NCBI RefSeq assembly: GCF_040115645.1
Contig: NC_089547.1
Coordinates: forward strand, 2,356,001-2,420,000
DNA: 64,000 nt
Direction: 5' to 3'
Source: Euwallacea fornicatus
Taxonomy: Eukaryota > Arthropoda > Insecta > Coleoptera > Curculionidae
Shown here: in pieces, positions 1-11,000 of the stretch
Numbering within the stretch: position 1 is the stretch's first letter
How the letters are laid out: each line of letters begins with the position of its first letter
The notes under the pieces: generated by a model
Database searches by the model: none
The model's input: only the letters and a program-made list of their open reading frames with translations
What the model was told of the DNA's origin: nothing
Program-made: the position numbers and the translations under genes

Positions 1-49
1 GAGAGCTTTGCTTAGGCGTTGCTTTACTGCTGGTGACATTGGGATGTAA
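1..49 (-). CDS. dok-7: dok-7 exon: YIPM motif, cut by the window edge
   Basis: Sixteen codons remain after the proposed acceptor at 51-50, reading YIPMSPAVKQRLSKAL. Tyr-Ile-Pro-Met fits the YxxM class bound by PI3-kinase p85 SH2 domains in IRS-type adaptors. The exon continues left of base 1. Confidence 0.7.
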
Positions 50-2010
50 CTGTGCAAAATATGTGAAATGCCAATCAGAAGGTGATGGGGGATCAGATTG
101 TGATAGGGGACGTACCCCGGGTGTCCCTGACTGCCGTTTTTGTTGTGGGGCTCCATCAGCAAATAATCGTTTTGAGCGTGTCCACATTTGGCACACAAAG
201 CTCGAGCTTTCTCCGCGATCTCCTTGCCGTTCTCGTATAATTGAAGGGTTTGAGCAAATTCCATGTTTTCGTAGTTGCTACAGGGTTGAGCAGTCGTTGT
301 TTGATTCGCGTTGTTTGGCGTCGTGGGCGCTGGGTTTACCACTGGGGTCAAGTTCGCGTAGTTCGTTGTGCCCGGATTCGGATGGCATCTAAAAATTCCT
401 TACTGAGTACTAGATAGTTCAAATTCGATGAATACTTTCTCTCAAGAAGTGTGATGTGAGAATTATCAATTCCATAAATCGAAATTGAAAACCCCTGTAC
501 TCACAAGTACAAGAGACTAAAAGCAAACTTACCGATAAGTCTTTTTACTATAATCTACAGTGGCATAAACAGCGTGAACTGAGTCCTCTGGAGCTGACCA
601 GCAGCTCATCAGACGTTGACACACGCAAGGTCTTTCAGGCTCAGGCTGGCGAATCCTCAAGATACACCCGCATGGCTTTTGAACGGTCTCAAATCCGATG
701 CACTCTTTTAGCTTCCTCGGTGTGTCGTAATGTTCGTTTTGATTGGGTTCCACGGGGAACGGTATCTTAGGAACGTCATAGTTATCGTAAGAAAGAGGAG
801 GAGGGGCTGCGGGTTTCTTAGGGGAGGGTGAACTGGAACCTGGTTTAGGGGGTCGTTGAGGCGGTCTAGTCACAGCCTGACTCCAGCCGGAACTGTCGCT
901 GGAACTGCTTATGGAGTGTCGATCGCAGGTGTGCTCCCAACAGGGTGTTCCCAGGGTGGGACCAACGGTCACCGTTGCGGTTGAAGACCGCGACATTGCT
1001 CCTATATTGTAAATCTTGCAATATTGGTTTTAATTTGAGTGGTAGCTACTCACCGAGTTTGCTAATACAACTCATACAGCGTTCTATCGAGGGCTGGTTC
1101 CACCCTCCGTTTGAAATACTGTCACCACAGCCATAGTTGCTTTCTAAATCGGTGTAAGGCGAGTCGGCTCTAGAAGTGAGCGAGGCCTCACTTTCTCTCA
1201 ATTCGAGGGCAACGCCCCCGGCGGGACGCATTTGGTTTCTTCTGGCAGGACTATCCATCACTACCCCAAAAGTTAATCGATAAACTCAATTCTGGTCAAT
1301 TTAAGTAAATATGGCGACGCACTTGTCGGTTAAATTCTGTCCAATCGTTCCTTTTCCTCTGTCGTACTTACCAGACATATTTCTGGAAACAGGTCTCTTC
1401 CGGGAAGCGTGCAGGTTGCCGGTCGACGCGGCCTGAAGTGAGGTCATAATCTCGTCTCCCTGATCGGCTATGAGTATATACAGCCCTTCTCCTTTGAGGC
1501 ACCGGGAACCACCTTCAAAGCAGAACCGCCCGTCTACTACCCCGTAACGGCGCAAATCTGCTATCTGCCATTGGCCGGCTACTCGCGGTGGTACCCCCGT
1601 AGTGAGGCAGAAACTTCGTTCTTGGACGTGTAGCCTGGCTGGTCCAGGTGGAAGCCTAAAGAGAGACTCGGCCATGTTTATTATATATCGCAAAGAGAGG
1701 GAAAAAAGAAGTTAGCTGAATGCTCATTCTTACTTAGTTTTTACAGGAGAACTGGACACAAGCACCAAGAAATGAGGTCCGTCGTTTAGATGTGAGCTCA
1801 ACTTGATTTGCCACTGCATCAGTCTTTCGCGATTGTCGAATGCGAGCACCACCACTACATCTTGACACACTATGGCTACCGTATGCGATTCTTTATCCAA
1901 GGTGAATCCAGTTTCCAGCCCCAGGAAGTGCTCCAATGACAGGGAGGCTTTCGTTTGGCCTTGTTTGTAGCGATCTTTGGAGTCCCTGTACAGCTGCAAG
2001 TGGAGGCAGT
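1..2010 (-). CDS. dok-7: Dok-7-like adaptor (partial gene, six exons)
   Basis: This is an adaptor with a PH domain followed by an IRS-type PTB domain; in animals Dok-7 binds and activates the MuSK receptor at the neuromuscular junction, and insect orthologues are expected to act as membrane-proximal tyrosine-kinase adaptors. The spliced frame runs 2010-1734, 1655-1372, 1260-1054, 1001-533, 388-116 and 49-1, about 519 codons against about 504 for the whole human protein. All five GT-AG junctions preserve phase (codons AA|G, G|TG, G|GA, CG|A, GG|T). Order of domains: second half of PH, PTB with the family signature GQW...DLRRYG...FEGGSRC, then a Ser/Pro-rich tail with SH3-type proline runs and tyrosine motifs. 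The first PH strands are on an exon not found here, and the C-terminus lies left of base 1. The assignment rests on recalled family similarity along the whole length; confidence is high for the family and good for orthology. Confidence 0.9.
50..115 (-). other. dok-7: 66-bp intron in dok-7, in frame and without stops
   Basis: Proposed donor GTACGT (115-110), two branch-like CTGAT motifs, and acceptor TTTTGCACAG ending at 50. Splicing joins GG|T to give Gly-Tyr-Ile-Pro-Met-Ser-Pro. The interval is exactly 22 codons with no stop, so retention would insert 22 residues without a frameshift. It is not proven; an unspliced exon is the alternative. Confidence 0.6.
116..388 (-). CDS. dok-7: dok-7 exon: C-terminal tail
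   Basis: The acceptor (TTTTTAG, AG at 390-389) joins base 388 to the previous CG to make an Arg codon. Ninety full codons follow, with a Thr/Asn/Pro-rich start (NLTPVVNPAP), then NYENMEFAQTLQLYENGKEI, a Cys pair (CAKCGH) and YLLMEP. The downstream boundary is the proposed donor GTACGT at 115-110; without that splice the frame simply stays open through to base 1. The opposite-strand frame at 33-392 is a shadow of this exon. Confidence 0.8.
533..1001 (-). CDS. dok-7: dok-7 exon: Pro-rich tail with YDVP and YDTP motifs
   Basis: The acceptor AG is at 1003-1002 and the donor GTAAGT begins at 532; 155 full codons. It contains a proline cluster (RPPQRPPKPG, then PKKPAAPPP) suited to SH3 binding, then Tyr-Asp-Val-Pro (Tyr codon 780-778) and Tyr-Asp-Thr-Pro-Arg (Tyr codon 729-727). 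The second copies the human Dok-7 tail motif whose phosphorylation recruits Crk/CrkL; the first is the same YxxP class. A Cys-rich stretch follows (KPCGCILRI, RPCVCQRLMSC), then VYATVDYSKKTY. Paired YxxP sites suggest conserved Crk recruitment (inference). Confidence 0.88.
1054..1260 (-). CDS. dok-7: dok-7 exon: linker after the PTB domain
   Basis: The acceptor AG is at 1262-1261 and the donor GTGAGT begins at 1053. The exon encodes 68 full codons, Ser/Arg-rich and low in hydrophobics, including RADSPYTDLESNYGCGDS and GGWNQPSIERC. It has no fold signature; it matches the disordered, serine-rich segment that follows PTB in Dok-7 proteins. Phase 1 at both ends agrees with the neighbours. Confidence 0.82.
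1372..1655 (-). CDS. dok-7: dok-7 exon: IRS-type PTB domain
   Basis: The acceptor AG is at 1657-1656 and the donor GTAAGT begins at 1371. The first base completes the AA|G lysine codon. The exon carries the PTB core: GPARLHVQERSFCLTTGVPP, GQWQIADLRRYGVV, the FEGGSRC strand and the DQGDEIMTSLQ helix. The Arg pair in DLRRYG and the nearby FEGG(S/T)RC are the phosphotyrosine-pocket region in IRS-type PTB domains. An ATG in the preceding 78-bp intron (AUG at 1675-1673) opens a longer frame, but it reads through the acceptor and is not the true start. Confidence 0.92.
1734..2010 (-). CDS. dok-7: dok-7 exon: second half of the PH domain
   Basis: The exon opens after a pyrimidine-rich acceptor (...TTTCAG) at 2012-2011 and closes at donor GTAAGA (1733-1728). 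It starts in phase: the first two bases finish an Asp or Asn codon, followed by CLHLQLYRDSKDRYKQ, which lines up with the human Dok-7 PH domain. Further hallmarks are SLSLEHFLGLE and the HTVAIVCQDVVVVLAF strand. The final PH helix (about MQWQIKLSSHL) leads straight into the PTB linker, as in Dok-7. No start codon is present; the PH N-terminus must come from an upstream exon. Confidence 0.9.
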
Positions 2011-2038
2011 CTGAAAGGAAAAATGTTGTTCGTTATAC

Positions 2039-2095
2039 TTGGTGAACGTTAAGTTTGATTTGAACGTTAAGTCAGATTTGAACGTTAAGTCAAGC
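2039..2095. repeat. 18-bp tandem repeat, three copies
   Basis: GAACGTTAAGT recurs at 2044, 2062 and 2080, an exact 18-bp period, about 30 bp upstream of the PH exon acceptor (minus-strand sense). It lies in presumed intron and has no coding role. Confidence 0.85.
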
Positions 2096-4110
2096 GTAAG
2101 CAGAGGAGGTAGAAATACTCTAAATGCAGCTGAATCGTTGAACCCTAAGATCTAGAAGAACTAATTATAGAAACGATTATTGGCATCAATAATCTAGGAG
2201 ATTTGGACGTGGCATTGTTTTTACAGCCTTGTCCACTCTTTTTGACACCATATATTAGTGTCTTTTTGATGTCACTTTGTCGTCAGAGGTGGGTGATGCA
2301 ATCATTTTGCATTGTGTTTCATCAAAACAATGGCTCCCTTTACGTTAGGGGAATTACCCGTCTTTTAGCGCTGTTAACCTGCAGTCTGGACCGTTTTATT
2401 TAAATTTAACAAAGATTTTATTGTCTTCGGCTTCACAAAACAGTCTAGAATAATCTCTCGGTTCTGTTCAGATTCCGCAGTAGAATCACGTAAGAAACCA
2501 CTTTAAATCGAGATTCCCGACATCATCAGGTTTTCTATTCGAGCGTCATCGGGCCGACAGAGAGCGACACGTACCGATCTTTGGGGCTGTTTTATGAAAG
2601 CCTCGCATGAACCTTTATTGGCTACGGGGCAAAAATTCGTGTCTGAACCACTTTCACGAGTGCCCTGCGACGGATTTTTGATGGTAAATGAGCTCCGCGA
2701 TATGGGGAACAAGTGCACATGACGATGAAATATGTACTTGAGGTCGGAGTATAAACTACTCGGCCTTACAAGTCGACCACAAGGCCACTTGCACGTCTGA
2801 AAAATACATTATCCGAGTTCTTAATGACGCCGAAAGAGGGCGAAACTCCGTGCAAGATTGATGATGTTGCGCCCCCCTCTCGCCTGCTAATGACAGCGCC
2901 ATCTGTGCCGCTAATGTTTATTGCTTTGGGTCTCGGTTTCGATTTCGCGAATTTACATTTAATTGGTTTTTGAGGGTTTTTCGAGACGGGGGGCAGTGAA
3001 CGGGTTTAATTTGCCAAAGTGTCATTTAAATTTCCAATGCCGAGGTCAAGATTTTTAATCTAAATTCCTCGACAACCCCCTCAAATCTTTGAAGGAAATT
3101 CGATCTTCCTACGTACGACAATACCTGCGACACCTGCAGGGTTTCCCGCCTGGATTATTTAACGGGGTATTAAGTAACTCTATCCGACATACAGGTGTCG
3201 AATAGCTTTGTGTGTCATTTAAATATTCAACAGACAAATACCTAACTGATAGAGGATCACGAGCGAGGGAGGCGCTCATGATTATTTAACGACTTAACAA
3301 CGGGGTTTTGGAGCATAATTCGATTTAGTATATGGCTAATGAAATCGGGTGCCTCTGTCGACTTCAAAGGGCATTTTTGAGGGCAGTTGTTACTTACTGC
3401 GCCGTGTGTGGGTAAATTAATTATTGTTGGATAAATTTAGAGCCAGAATTGCGATTTGCAAAGGATACTCTCTTTATAAACATGAGATTGTACAGTGCGT
3501 TCCAAACTAAGAATTGAAACTTTTCCTTTTCTGAGAACTAAAAGCATCAGAAGTTTCTGCAAGATTTATGGGATTCATGATGAATTACTTAATATTTTAC
3601 CCCTCCAGTTCCTACAGGGTGTACTAGTTGATGTGTTCACTATTGCTATTGTCGAAATAGTGTGGGGTACAAAATCGGTTAAACAGGGAAAAGTTGTAAA
3701 CTTTGAATTTTCCGTTAATCACATTTTCAAATTATTCAAAATCTTCAATCAAAATGTTTCAAAAACATTAATATAACCAAACAAAATACTTGGAGCTAGA
3801 TTCCTGACTCTGAGGAACACAAAGTCCCCTGAAAATTATACCAAATGGTTCAATTTAACGTTTTACTTCGGGGTCTAATGATCTAGTGATTAGCAAGGAA
3901 ACCATATTTGGTCTTTTAATGTATTAATGACTCCATTTTAAAGATAAAAATACTGGTCAATGTCAGCAGTCATGTTTCACAAACAGTGATTTACGGTCCC
4001 CCCCGCATGCTCAATTTAGACCACATCCAATTGTCCCCTTTTGCAACGCAAGTACATAGTCGAAAAACTAAGCAGAGCAATTGTCCCAGAAATAAACTTC
4101 ATAACTCAGA
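2096..4110. other. Non-coding stretch (presumed 5' intron or upstream of dok-7)
   Basis: No exon, RNA gene or transposase frame is recognised. It holds one copy of a dispersed repeat (2498-2556) and otherwise unique-looking AT-rich DNA. A small open frame at 3495-3776 has no family features and is treated as chance. Confidence 0.5.
2498..2556. repeat. Dispersed repeat, copy 1
   Basis: About 60 bp nearly matching 6304-6363. Shared cores are GACATCATCA and TTTTCTATTC, in the same orientation. Flanks diverge quickly, so this is a remnant of an unclassified interspersed repeat. Confidence 0.65.
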
Positions 4111-4116
4111 CGGGGC

Positions 4117-4775
4117 TCAATGAGTCCAAACCAAGAATGTCTTAGTCTTATAGAGTGCACAGCAGCCAGTAGCTAATTTAAATCTGAGAGATCCAATGTG
4201 GCCATCAAACCTTAGTCCACTATGTATATGGATTTTTAAGAATTTATTTTTCATAAGGGCATTAATTTTGTCACTGTCGCACAAGGTTTTTCCATATTCA
4301 GGGGCAACTCCTTGGCGCCACAACAGTTCATAATCCTTCTCATGTCTTTATCAACATTCTCTCCTAAAATATCACAATTTGGACTCCACTACAAGGCGGT
4401 GGCATGGTAAGCAAATAGGGTAAAATTCTTAATTATGTCAAAGTCTGTCAGGTTACTCAACAGCAGAAGAAACTGCAAGGACCATAGAACTGAGCCTTAA
4501 GGCCGTCTGCAATAAGCCGGATGAATAATTTTGGAATTTCACTTTTTCCTAACAATCTATTCCTCAAATATGATTCAAAAGAGCCAAAAGAATTATTTCT
4601 GAAAGTGCATCGCTGCAATTTGTCGGTTAATATCTATGTTCTGATCAACACAGTCATATTCTTTAGAAAAATCGCAGATTATAGCTGTATTACAGTCTCT
4701 ATGATTCAGGAAATGGGATTTGGCAGCGTCCGTGCTGTTGGAAGGGTGAAAACCGAAATGTACCCGATTTAACAA
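4117..4775 (-). pseudogene. Non-LTR retrotransposon reverse transcriptase, decayed
   Basis: Minus-strand frames give successive landmarks of a LINE reverse transcriptase. HFGFHPSNSTDA resembles the FGFR.x.ST block; CDFSKEYDCVDQN is motif A (normally DFSKAFDxVDH), retaining its Asp; a GSVLWSL stretch resembles the PQGSVLGPLLF block; FAYHATA stands where FADDT is expected, so the catalytic Asp pair is lost. A later frame at 4323-4117 matches the thumb region (KFLKIHIHSGLRFDGHI). Several frameshifts and stops separate the pieces. The clade (CR1/Jockey-like) is not resolved. Confidence 0.7.
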
Positions 4776-4799
4776 TGGTTTGTTAAAAAATCTATTATT

Positions 4800-7090
4800 C
4801 GCCTCTTTTATTCCCTCTCAATTTTTAATACTTTCGCAACTTTTTTTTGATCATTCTAATCAAGGTCCGTAGCAGAGCAGTAGATCTGAGATTAAAGCGC
4901 CTATCGGCCTCCTTATGAAGAGATTCTATAAGAGCATCGTTCACAAAAGCCGGAAACTGAACTATTTTATTTCAAATTTTGAGAGTTTGTAGTAAATAAA
5001 CGAAGTATTCACGAACGAAAATTGCGTCGGTCTATTTGCATTAATTATCGTGGGTCCCACGAAAATGTTTAAATTAGCGGCGGTATGCTCTATACATATC
5101 TAATCTATTAGTTATGCAAAATATCGGTTTGATGAGGGTCGGGAGTTTTCGAATTTTCACTAACTTTTAGGCCGCACAATAAAGGGAAAACAATGCTCTA
5201 ACGGAAGCGCTATTCTCTCGGATTTCCCAATATCGCAGCGAGAAGAAATTCCATAATCCTAAAATTTCCCATAAAGAGAATTTTGGCCCACATCAAAGCC
5301 TGAAAGGGTCGAATTGTTGCTTTAGCGGTTTTTGGCTTCTAATTATGCTCACTTAATTAATTACAACACCTAATTCGGTTTCACACGGCAAAGGTAGCAA
5401 GTCGACTTCCGTGGGTCCACGAACTTTAGCTGTAACCCAATTACGAATTAATTACATGGTCCACTACAAAGTTTCTTCTTTGATTGAATAACGAACGGCC
5501 GGATTACACAAAATCCCTCGAAACAAAGCGTCGGTGGTCGGTCAAAGTTACCGCTTTTAATGCGCGGCACAAGCCCCGGATGATGATCAGACAAGAATTT
5601 CTAAATTTAGAAAGTTGCGGTTACGAAGGGGAATTTCGCCTCTACAAAATTGCCACAAGATCAAATTAGGTACTTATTGCTTTTGTTAATTTCGGCAGTG
5701 GTTTAATTATTAGCATGCGTCTCCTGTTATAGAGCGGTTCTCCATTCCAAGCTCATGAGACAAAGTCTTAATGCACCGTCGTAAAATTGCTCCAGGCTAC
5801 ACGAACGAAACGCACACACAGTGTGTTAATAATTGAAGCAGACTCCAGTACCGAAACCACGATTTATTATTCATTGCCTCATACGAAAAGAAGGGGTAAG
5901 AACATTTTTCACGGTGGCGGCTCCGGGTCGCCCGGGGCGACTTGTGACTCATATGCTTACGTCCCCTTATCCTAAACTAACAAAGGATTTAGTGTATGGG
6001 TAGTTTGTGTTTAGTTGGCGCGCTTTATAACGCAAATGTTGACTAATTTGTTTTGTTTAACGATCAGGAGAGTCAGAAGAGATTTGAATGTCAAATCTCG
6101 AATCTGCACACCCCTGCGACGAGGAGATTTGTCTCTTTGTTAACAATCTTCTGTTAAAATCAGAATAATAATATTTGAAGTCAAGAATCCCCGGGAACAA
6201 TCTGAATTCTTGTTCAGCTTTCAAGGGACACATCCGTTCATAAAACGGTACAGCTCCCCTCAGATCCGTTTCCCGTCCTTGAAAACACAGCGCACGTAAA
6301 AATCCACTTAAGCCGAGATTCTCGACATCATCAACTTTTCTATTCCGAGCATCGTCAGCCCCGAAAAAGGGTAAATTCCTACGCGTAGGGCGTTTTTCTC
6401 TCAACGCGAACATCCATCGTTCCCTTTAATGACCTCACGCAAAATTCCCATCCAGAGTATCGCACCCGATTCAAGGGCAGCGTGTCGTCGAGGGTCTCCT
6501 CGAAGCTTTCCAAAGCCAAATGAGCCGAGATTAAGTCTGTATAGGATTTTTTTCTGGTACGAGTTAAGCCGATGCCAGGAAAAAGGTTAATAAGGGTTAA
6601 ACGGATCAAGCTCGCTTAGAATATTGAACCCATGAATGTCTGAGTTAGTTAGAGATGGCCAGAAAGAGCAACTCTGATCAGGAGCGACAACACTTTCCAT
6701 TCCGTCAGTTTAAGCTAGACCAGAATGAATACGGATGGGAGGGCGGATGGAAGAAGCCTCTTTTTGCTACGTAGAATCCGAAGACAGGCAGCTTTTCTTC
6801 ATTTAGGTATAAACTGCTTAATGGAAACCACACAGACGTCTCAGGCTGTGCATTTAGCACTCGAAGATCCTTCAACTCCTTCTTTCATGTTATGACAGTT
6901 ACCTCAGCGGCAAACAACCAGGAGAGCTCCGGGCAAGCACCTTGCGGCAGTCCATGAATATTCCTGATGGCTGAAGAGGTATCATTCATCTTAATGTGCT
7001 ACTGCCTATGTTTCTAATTTACATTTCGGACCTGAGCTTTGAAACTAGGTTGGAATGAGTCACGCGAGAACTATAGATTGTGCCAACAAT
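4800..7090. other. Non-coding stretch
   Basis: No host gene recognised. Apart from the second dispersed-repeat copy (6304-6363) it looks unique. Open frames at 6057-6609 (minus) and 5484-5975 (plus) lack domain signatures or splice support. Confidence 0.45.
6304..6363. repeat. Dispersed repeat, copy 2
   Basis: Partner of 2498-2556, sharing the same cores with scattered substitutions. The overlapping minus-strand open frame at 6057-6413 is probably chance within this repeat. Confidence 0.65.
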
Positions 7091-7104
7091 ATTGTTAATG
7101 CCGG

Positions 7105-8035
7105 TTATGAGAATAGTTCCAGAAGTACTCGACCTGACATATAGATGAAGAACAACTTGAAAAATAGGTAGAAGAAGAAAGCGGAGTGAGATTCTGCTCT
7201 ATGGAAATCTGGTTCTTTATTAACCACTGTAAAATATTGGATAGCAGAGTTTGACCGCGGTGGTACAAGTTGGCGAGACAAATTCCGCAATAATCGACCC
7301 AATGATACTGCAGATCTGACCACTCCAGATATTTTGGTGAAAATGCACAAAACTGTTCCAAAAGACCGTAGGTTAAAATTGCGCGAGTTAACGGACATTA
7401 TAGGCATTTTTAGAAGCGGCTTGACTGAACAATTGGATATGAGAAACCTGAGCGCTAAATGGGTGCCGCGATTACTCTCAATTTAACAAAAACAGCGCCG
7501 GAAGGATATTTCAAGGGAGTGTTTGGCAAAGTTTTGCAGCAATAAAGCCAAGTTTTTGTGTCGGCTCATAACCATGGATGAAACATGGGTCCCTCATTTC
7601 ACATCTAGAACAAAAGAACAGTCAAAACGATGGACTCAAAGGGGAGATTCGGCTCCAAAGAAGGCGAAAACCGTTCCATCTGCAGGAAAGGTGATGGCGT
7701 TAGTTTTTTTTTGGATTCACGTGGGATAATTTTTATCGACCATCTCCCTAAATAACGTGCAATAAATGGAGAATATTATACAAATTTATTGTAGCCTCTG
7801 AGCGCAGAAATTAGGAAAAAGCTACCGCATTCGACGAAAAAGAAAGTCTTGGTTCATCAAGACAACGCAGCAGTCCATACTTCCGTCATCGGAATGACCC
7901 AAATCAATCGAATTGGTTTCGAACTTTTTCTTCGTCCGTTCGATTAGCCAGATTTAGCCCCGTCAGATAATTTTCCAAACTTGAAAATATGGTTTGGTGT
8001 TGAATTTTCAAACATTCGACCCTTCTTACAATCAA
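7105..8035 (+). pseudogene. mariner transposase pseudogene (DD34D type)
   Basis: From about 7217 one frame reads TVKYWIAEFDRGGTSW and on through the helix-turn-helix (RRLKLREL), LDMRNLSAKWVPRLL and CLAKFCSNKAKFLCRL. It continues into the first catalytic motif, ITMDETWVPHF, and the mariner signature APKKAKTVPSAGKVMA. An early stop lies at about 7483. A frameshift in the T run near 7708 moves the frame; it then carries INGEYYTNLL, VLVHQDNAAVHTS (second Asp) and PDLAPSDN (third Asp), with further stops. All three acidic positions are recognisable but the gene is dead. The 5' end (7105-7140) is shared with 47274-47320. Confidence 0.88.
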
Positions 8036-8039
8036 CAAG

Positions 8040-11000
8040 GTGTAAAAGTGTGTCAGTCCCAAAGGGAGCCACGTCAAGAACTAGTGTAATATTGAACTTA
8101 AAAAAATGTTTCTTTAAGTGATAGATCGGGGACTTCTGGGCGTATCCTGGCAGTTCAAATGCTGCCGTTTCACAGGTAGAATCCCTGGACAAATAATTTA
8201 TTTGATCATTTATCCACCCTCTTTATGTGACCCTAAAGTTAGGATGGATCAAATTTTGTAATTTAATTGACGTATCTCGAAATGTTTTTATTGCTCGTTA
8301 CAGATCCTCAAACGTAGTGCCCATAAAATAGATCTGTCAGCGTCCAAATGTATATTGTGCTATAATAAAATAGCTCCTCACCATAAGCTCTCAGTTTGCA
8401 TTGTCGGGGTGTATTTGTACGTATTATATCCTCTAGAGGAATTGTGCAAATTTGCTTAGCCAGACAGCCTATCAGAGTGTAAAACACTATTTGGTGGTAA
8501 CTGGTAACATCGCGGAATAATAGTTTACACGTCGATTATTCCCCCGCGAATTGGGGTCTTTACCTATTTATCTGGTACTAATTCAATTCCGTCTGTGTTT
8601 GCCTACAAACATAGCCCGACATTGGACCGATTTCAAGTTTGAGACACATGCAGGAAGTAATCTGTAACGGGAATCGCTAGATTTAAAACCCAAAAACCAC
8701 CCTCCTCCCCGTAAATTATGTCTGGAGCGCAAAAAGGGAGCAGAAAAAGCACTTTGCGCCCAGAAGGAATCTGTGCACTGAACGCCAGACCAGAACAGAG
8801 AATCATCCATTCTCGACGACTGCACTAAATTCCGGCGTCATAAATAAACTGGCTGTTTTCCGTAGCGGGACGTTTTCGGGAGATTCATTTGGCGACGGGG
8901 TTTCCCTGTAACAACTCCCGTTTTAAAGACCAACTTTTGTTATTAATAAAATCACAAGCGCACAGATAAGTTTTCTTCTTATTAATATGCGAATTCAACT
9001 CCACTGCGTTAAATGCTAAAAGTTGATAATCGGGACTGGAGACGCCCTTTCTGGACTTCCTCTCTTTCACTCTAAATAACAGTAGAATTACATTGCAAGC
9101 GATGAAATCACTGCGGATGTAGTAGATTATTAACATGGTACCTGTGTGGCCTATGCAGGGTCGGTATGTGGAGCGCAGCCGTGGGGATCTCGGCTACCAC
9201 GAAAGATACGGGGTTGGTCAAATGGGGACGAACGTTACGCATTTGGCAGTTGAGAAACATAGCGTTTCAAAATTGGAGAAATTCTGATAACTTTTGGAGA
9301 AAACCGAAAAAAAAATTATGATTCAAGTTGCAGTGGAGAAAAAGTTGCAAAGAGCCGAGGAAAAAGTGCCGGCTTTTTTTCAAAACTTCAGCTATTTCCG
9401 AGGACCTCGTAAAGTCTAAATTCAAATTTAGAAGGTCGCTCTTAAACTTGAGTGAAATTTGCCTCAATTAAACCTTGTATCTTTTACGGTTACCGAGATC
9501 CCCACGTTTGAGTTTCAAAACGGACGTCCTGTACGTCAGTTTCAGAGGACTAATAAGTGCCTGCGCCGGTTACGTCTATTCTCACACACGCATTTAGAAC
9601 AAAGAACGTTTAATAAAACCCGGCAGAGGTACGTAGACCTGAGCCTTAATGGACGCCCCTGGTTCATTTAGTCGCTTTTGTGTAATTAGGGCTCGAGACG
9701 CGTCGTGAATAAAGTTTTAGGAGGGGCATGGGCTGGCCTTAGAGCGGTTTAGTCATTTTCTTGTTTTCCTTTAAATGCTAAATTGACTTTGCAAAATCCG
9801 TGACGTCCTCGTCTTTGTCCTGCGTTAATGGAACGAAAAATCCCGCTCTAACGATCATACGGTGCAATTTGTCAGTTTTCGCTCGCAAATCTGCGGGAAC
9901 AATCTGACTGTGAGAGTCCCGGGGCGGAGCACCGTTACCCCAAAACTATTTCAAGCCATAACCACAAATTTATTCCCAAGTGCGGGGATTATCGGAGCCC
10001 CGTCACATGCAGGTCTTACGTTCCGTTATCGGCACCTACAGAATTTCTTCAAGGATTTAGCGCGGTCGATAAGAGAGGATAATGCATCTATGCATCTAGT
10101 CTGTCGCCCTTACATTGCCCAAGTTTCCCAGATTCGGAGATTTCATGTTCAAGCCTCAAATGCATACTAAACGATTCGCCATTGCGGGTGGATCTTCGGA
10201 AGGTAGAATTGCCCTTGGGGGAATGTGGACTTTACGGAAACTTTATTACAATATCTGAATCTACCCCGATCAGTGTGAAGCCGGTGTTGGATTGCTTTTA
10301 GTTTTCCATCTATTTTTTATTTACACTGTGAACTTCATTGCTTTTACTCCCCTCCCTCACCATCCAGCGTTATCTTCAACCGAAATTTTTAGAATTTGTT
10401 ACTAACTTCGAAATTCATGAGTTATTTTCATACTAACCCAAACTAACTTGCGATAGTGATTTTCAGGATGCCTTTCTCACTTGATCAGGTCCTTTTTTCA
10501 ATTTATTACTAACGGTAGCGCTACTTAACGGAATGCTCTTAGGCCCTTTTCCTAACACCATGCTATTTTTACGACGTAATTTCCATGAATTATTACTTAC
10601 CCTGTGCAGTTTCGCGCACATACATAGTTGCTTTCATTTTTTTGTTTTTTGCGAACCCGACTGATCGTACATAGGATTTTTGAGATTTTTCTACGAATCC
10701 GAGTTGACCTCACATATTTTCCATGCTTGCTTACGAGCCTTATCTTAACTCCCAGCTTTTTTGCAATACTTTTTGTGATTTGCTTGTGACCCGAACTGAT
10801 CTTCTTGAGTCTCAAATGCGCCCCACCCGATTCGTCGTGTCTTGCACGAGATCTTCGAAAGGAAGACTTCCCGTTCGGGGATTATCCAGCTGGGGATCCG
10901 ATAGCAATCATATACACGCCCTGATTGTGCCCTGACGAAACTGCTGCCAGAGTTGTATTATTTTTTTGTTTGCCCTCCCTCGTTTCGCTCCCAATTCTCT

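Noticed and set aside
33..392. 119-codon plus-strand open frame
   Set aside because: It is the antisense shadow of the dok-7 tail exon, which has splice sites and conserved motifs on the minus strand.
6850..7000. Minus-strand GLPQGACPELSW resembling a reverse-transcriptase PQG block
   Set aside because: No FADD box or other RT block follows in any frame.
8885..9136. Possible missing dok-7 PH exon (minus frame ending GNPVAK)
   Set aside because: Lacks the KW..RW block and a donor GT in the required phase.
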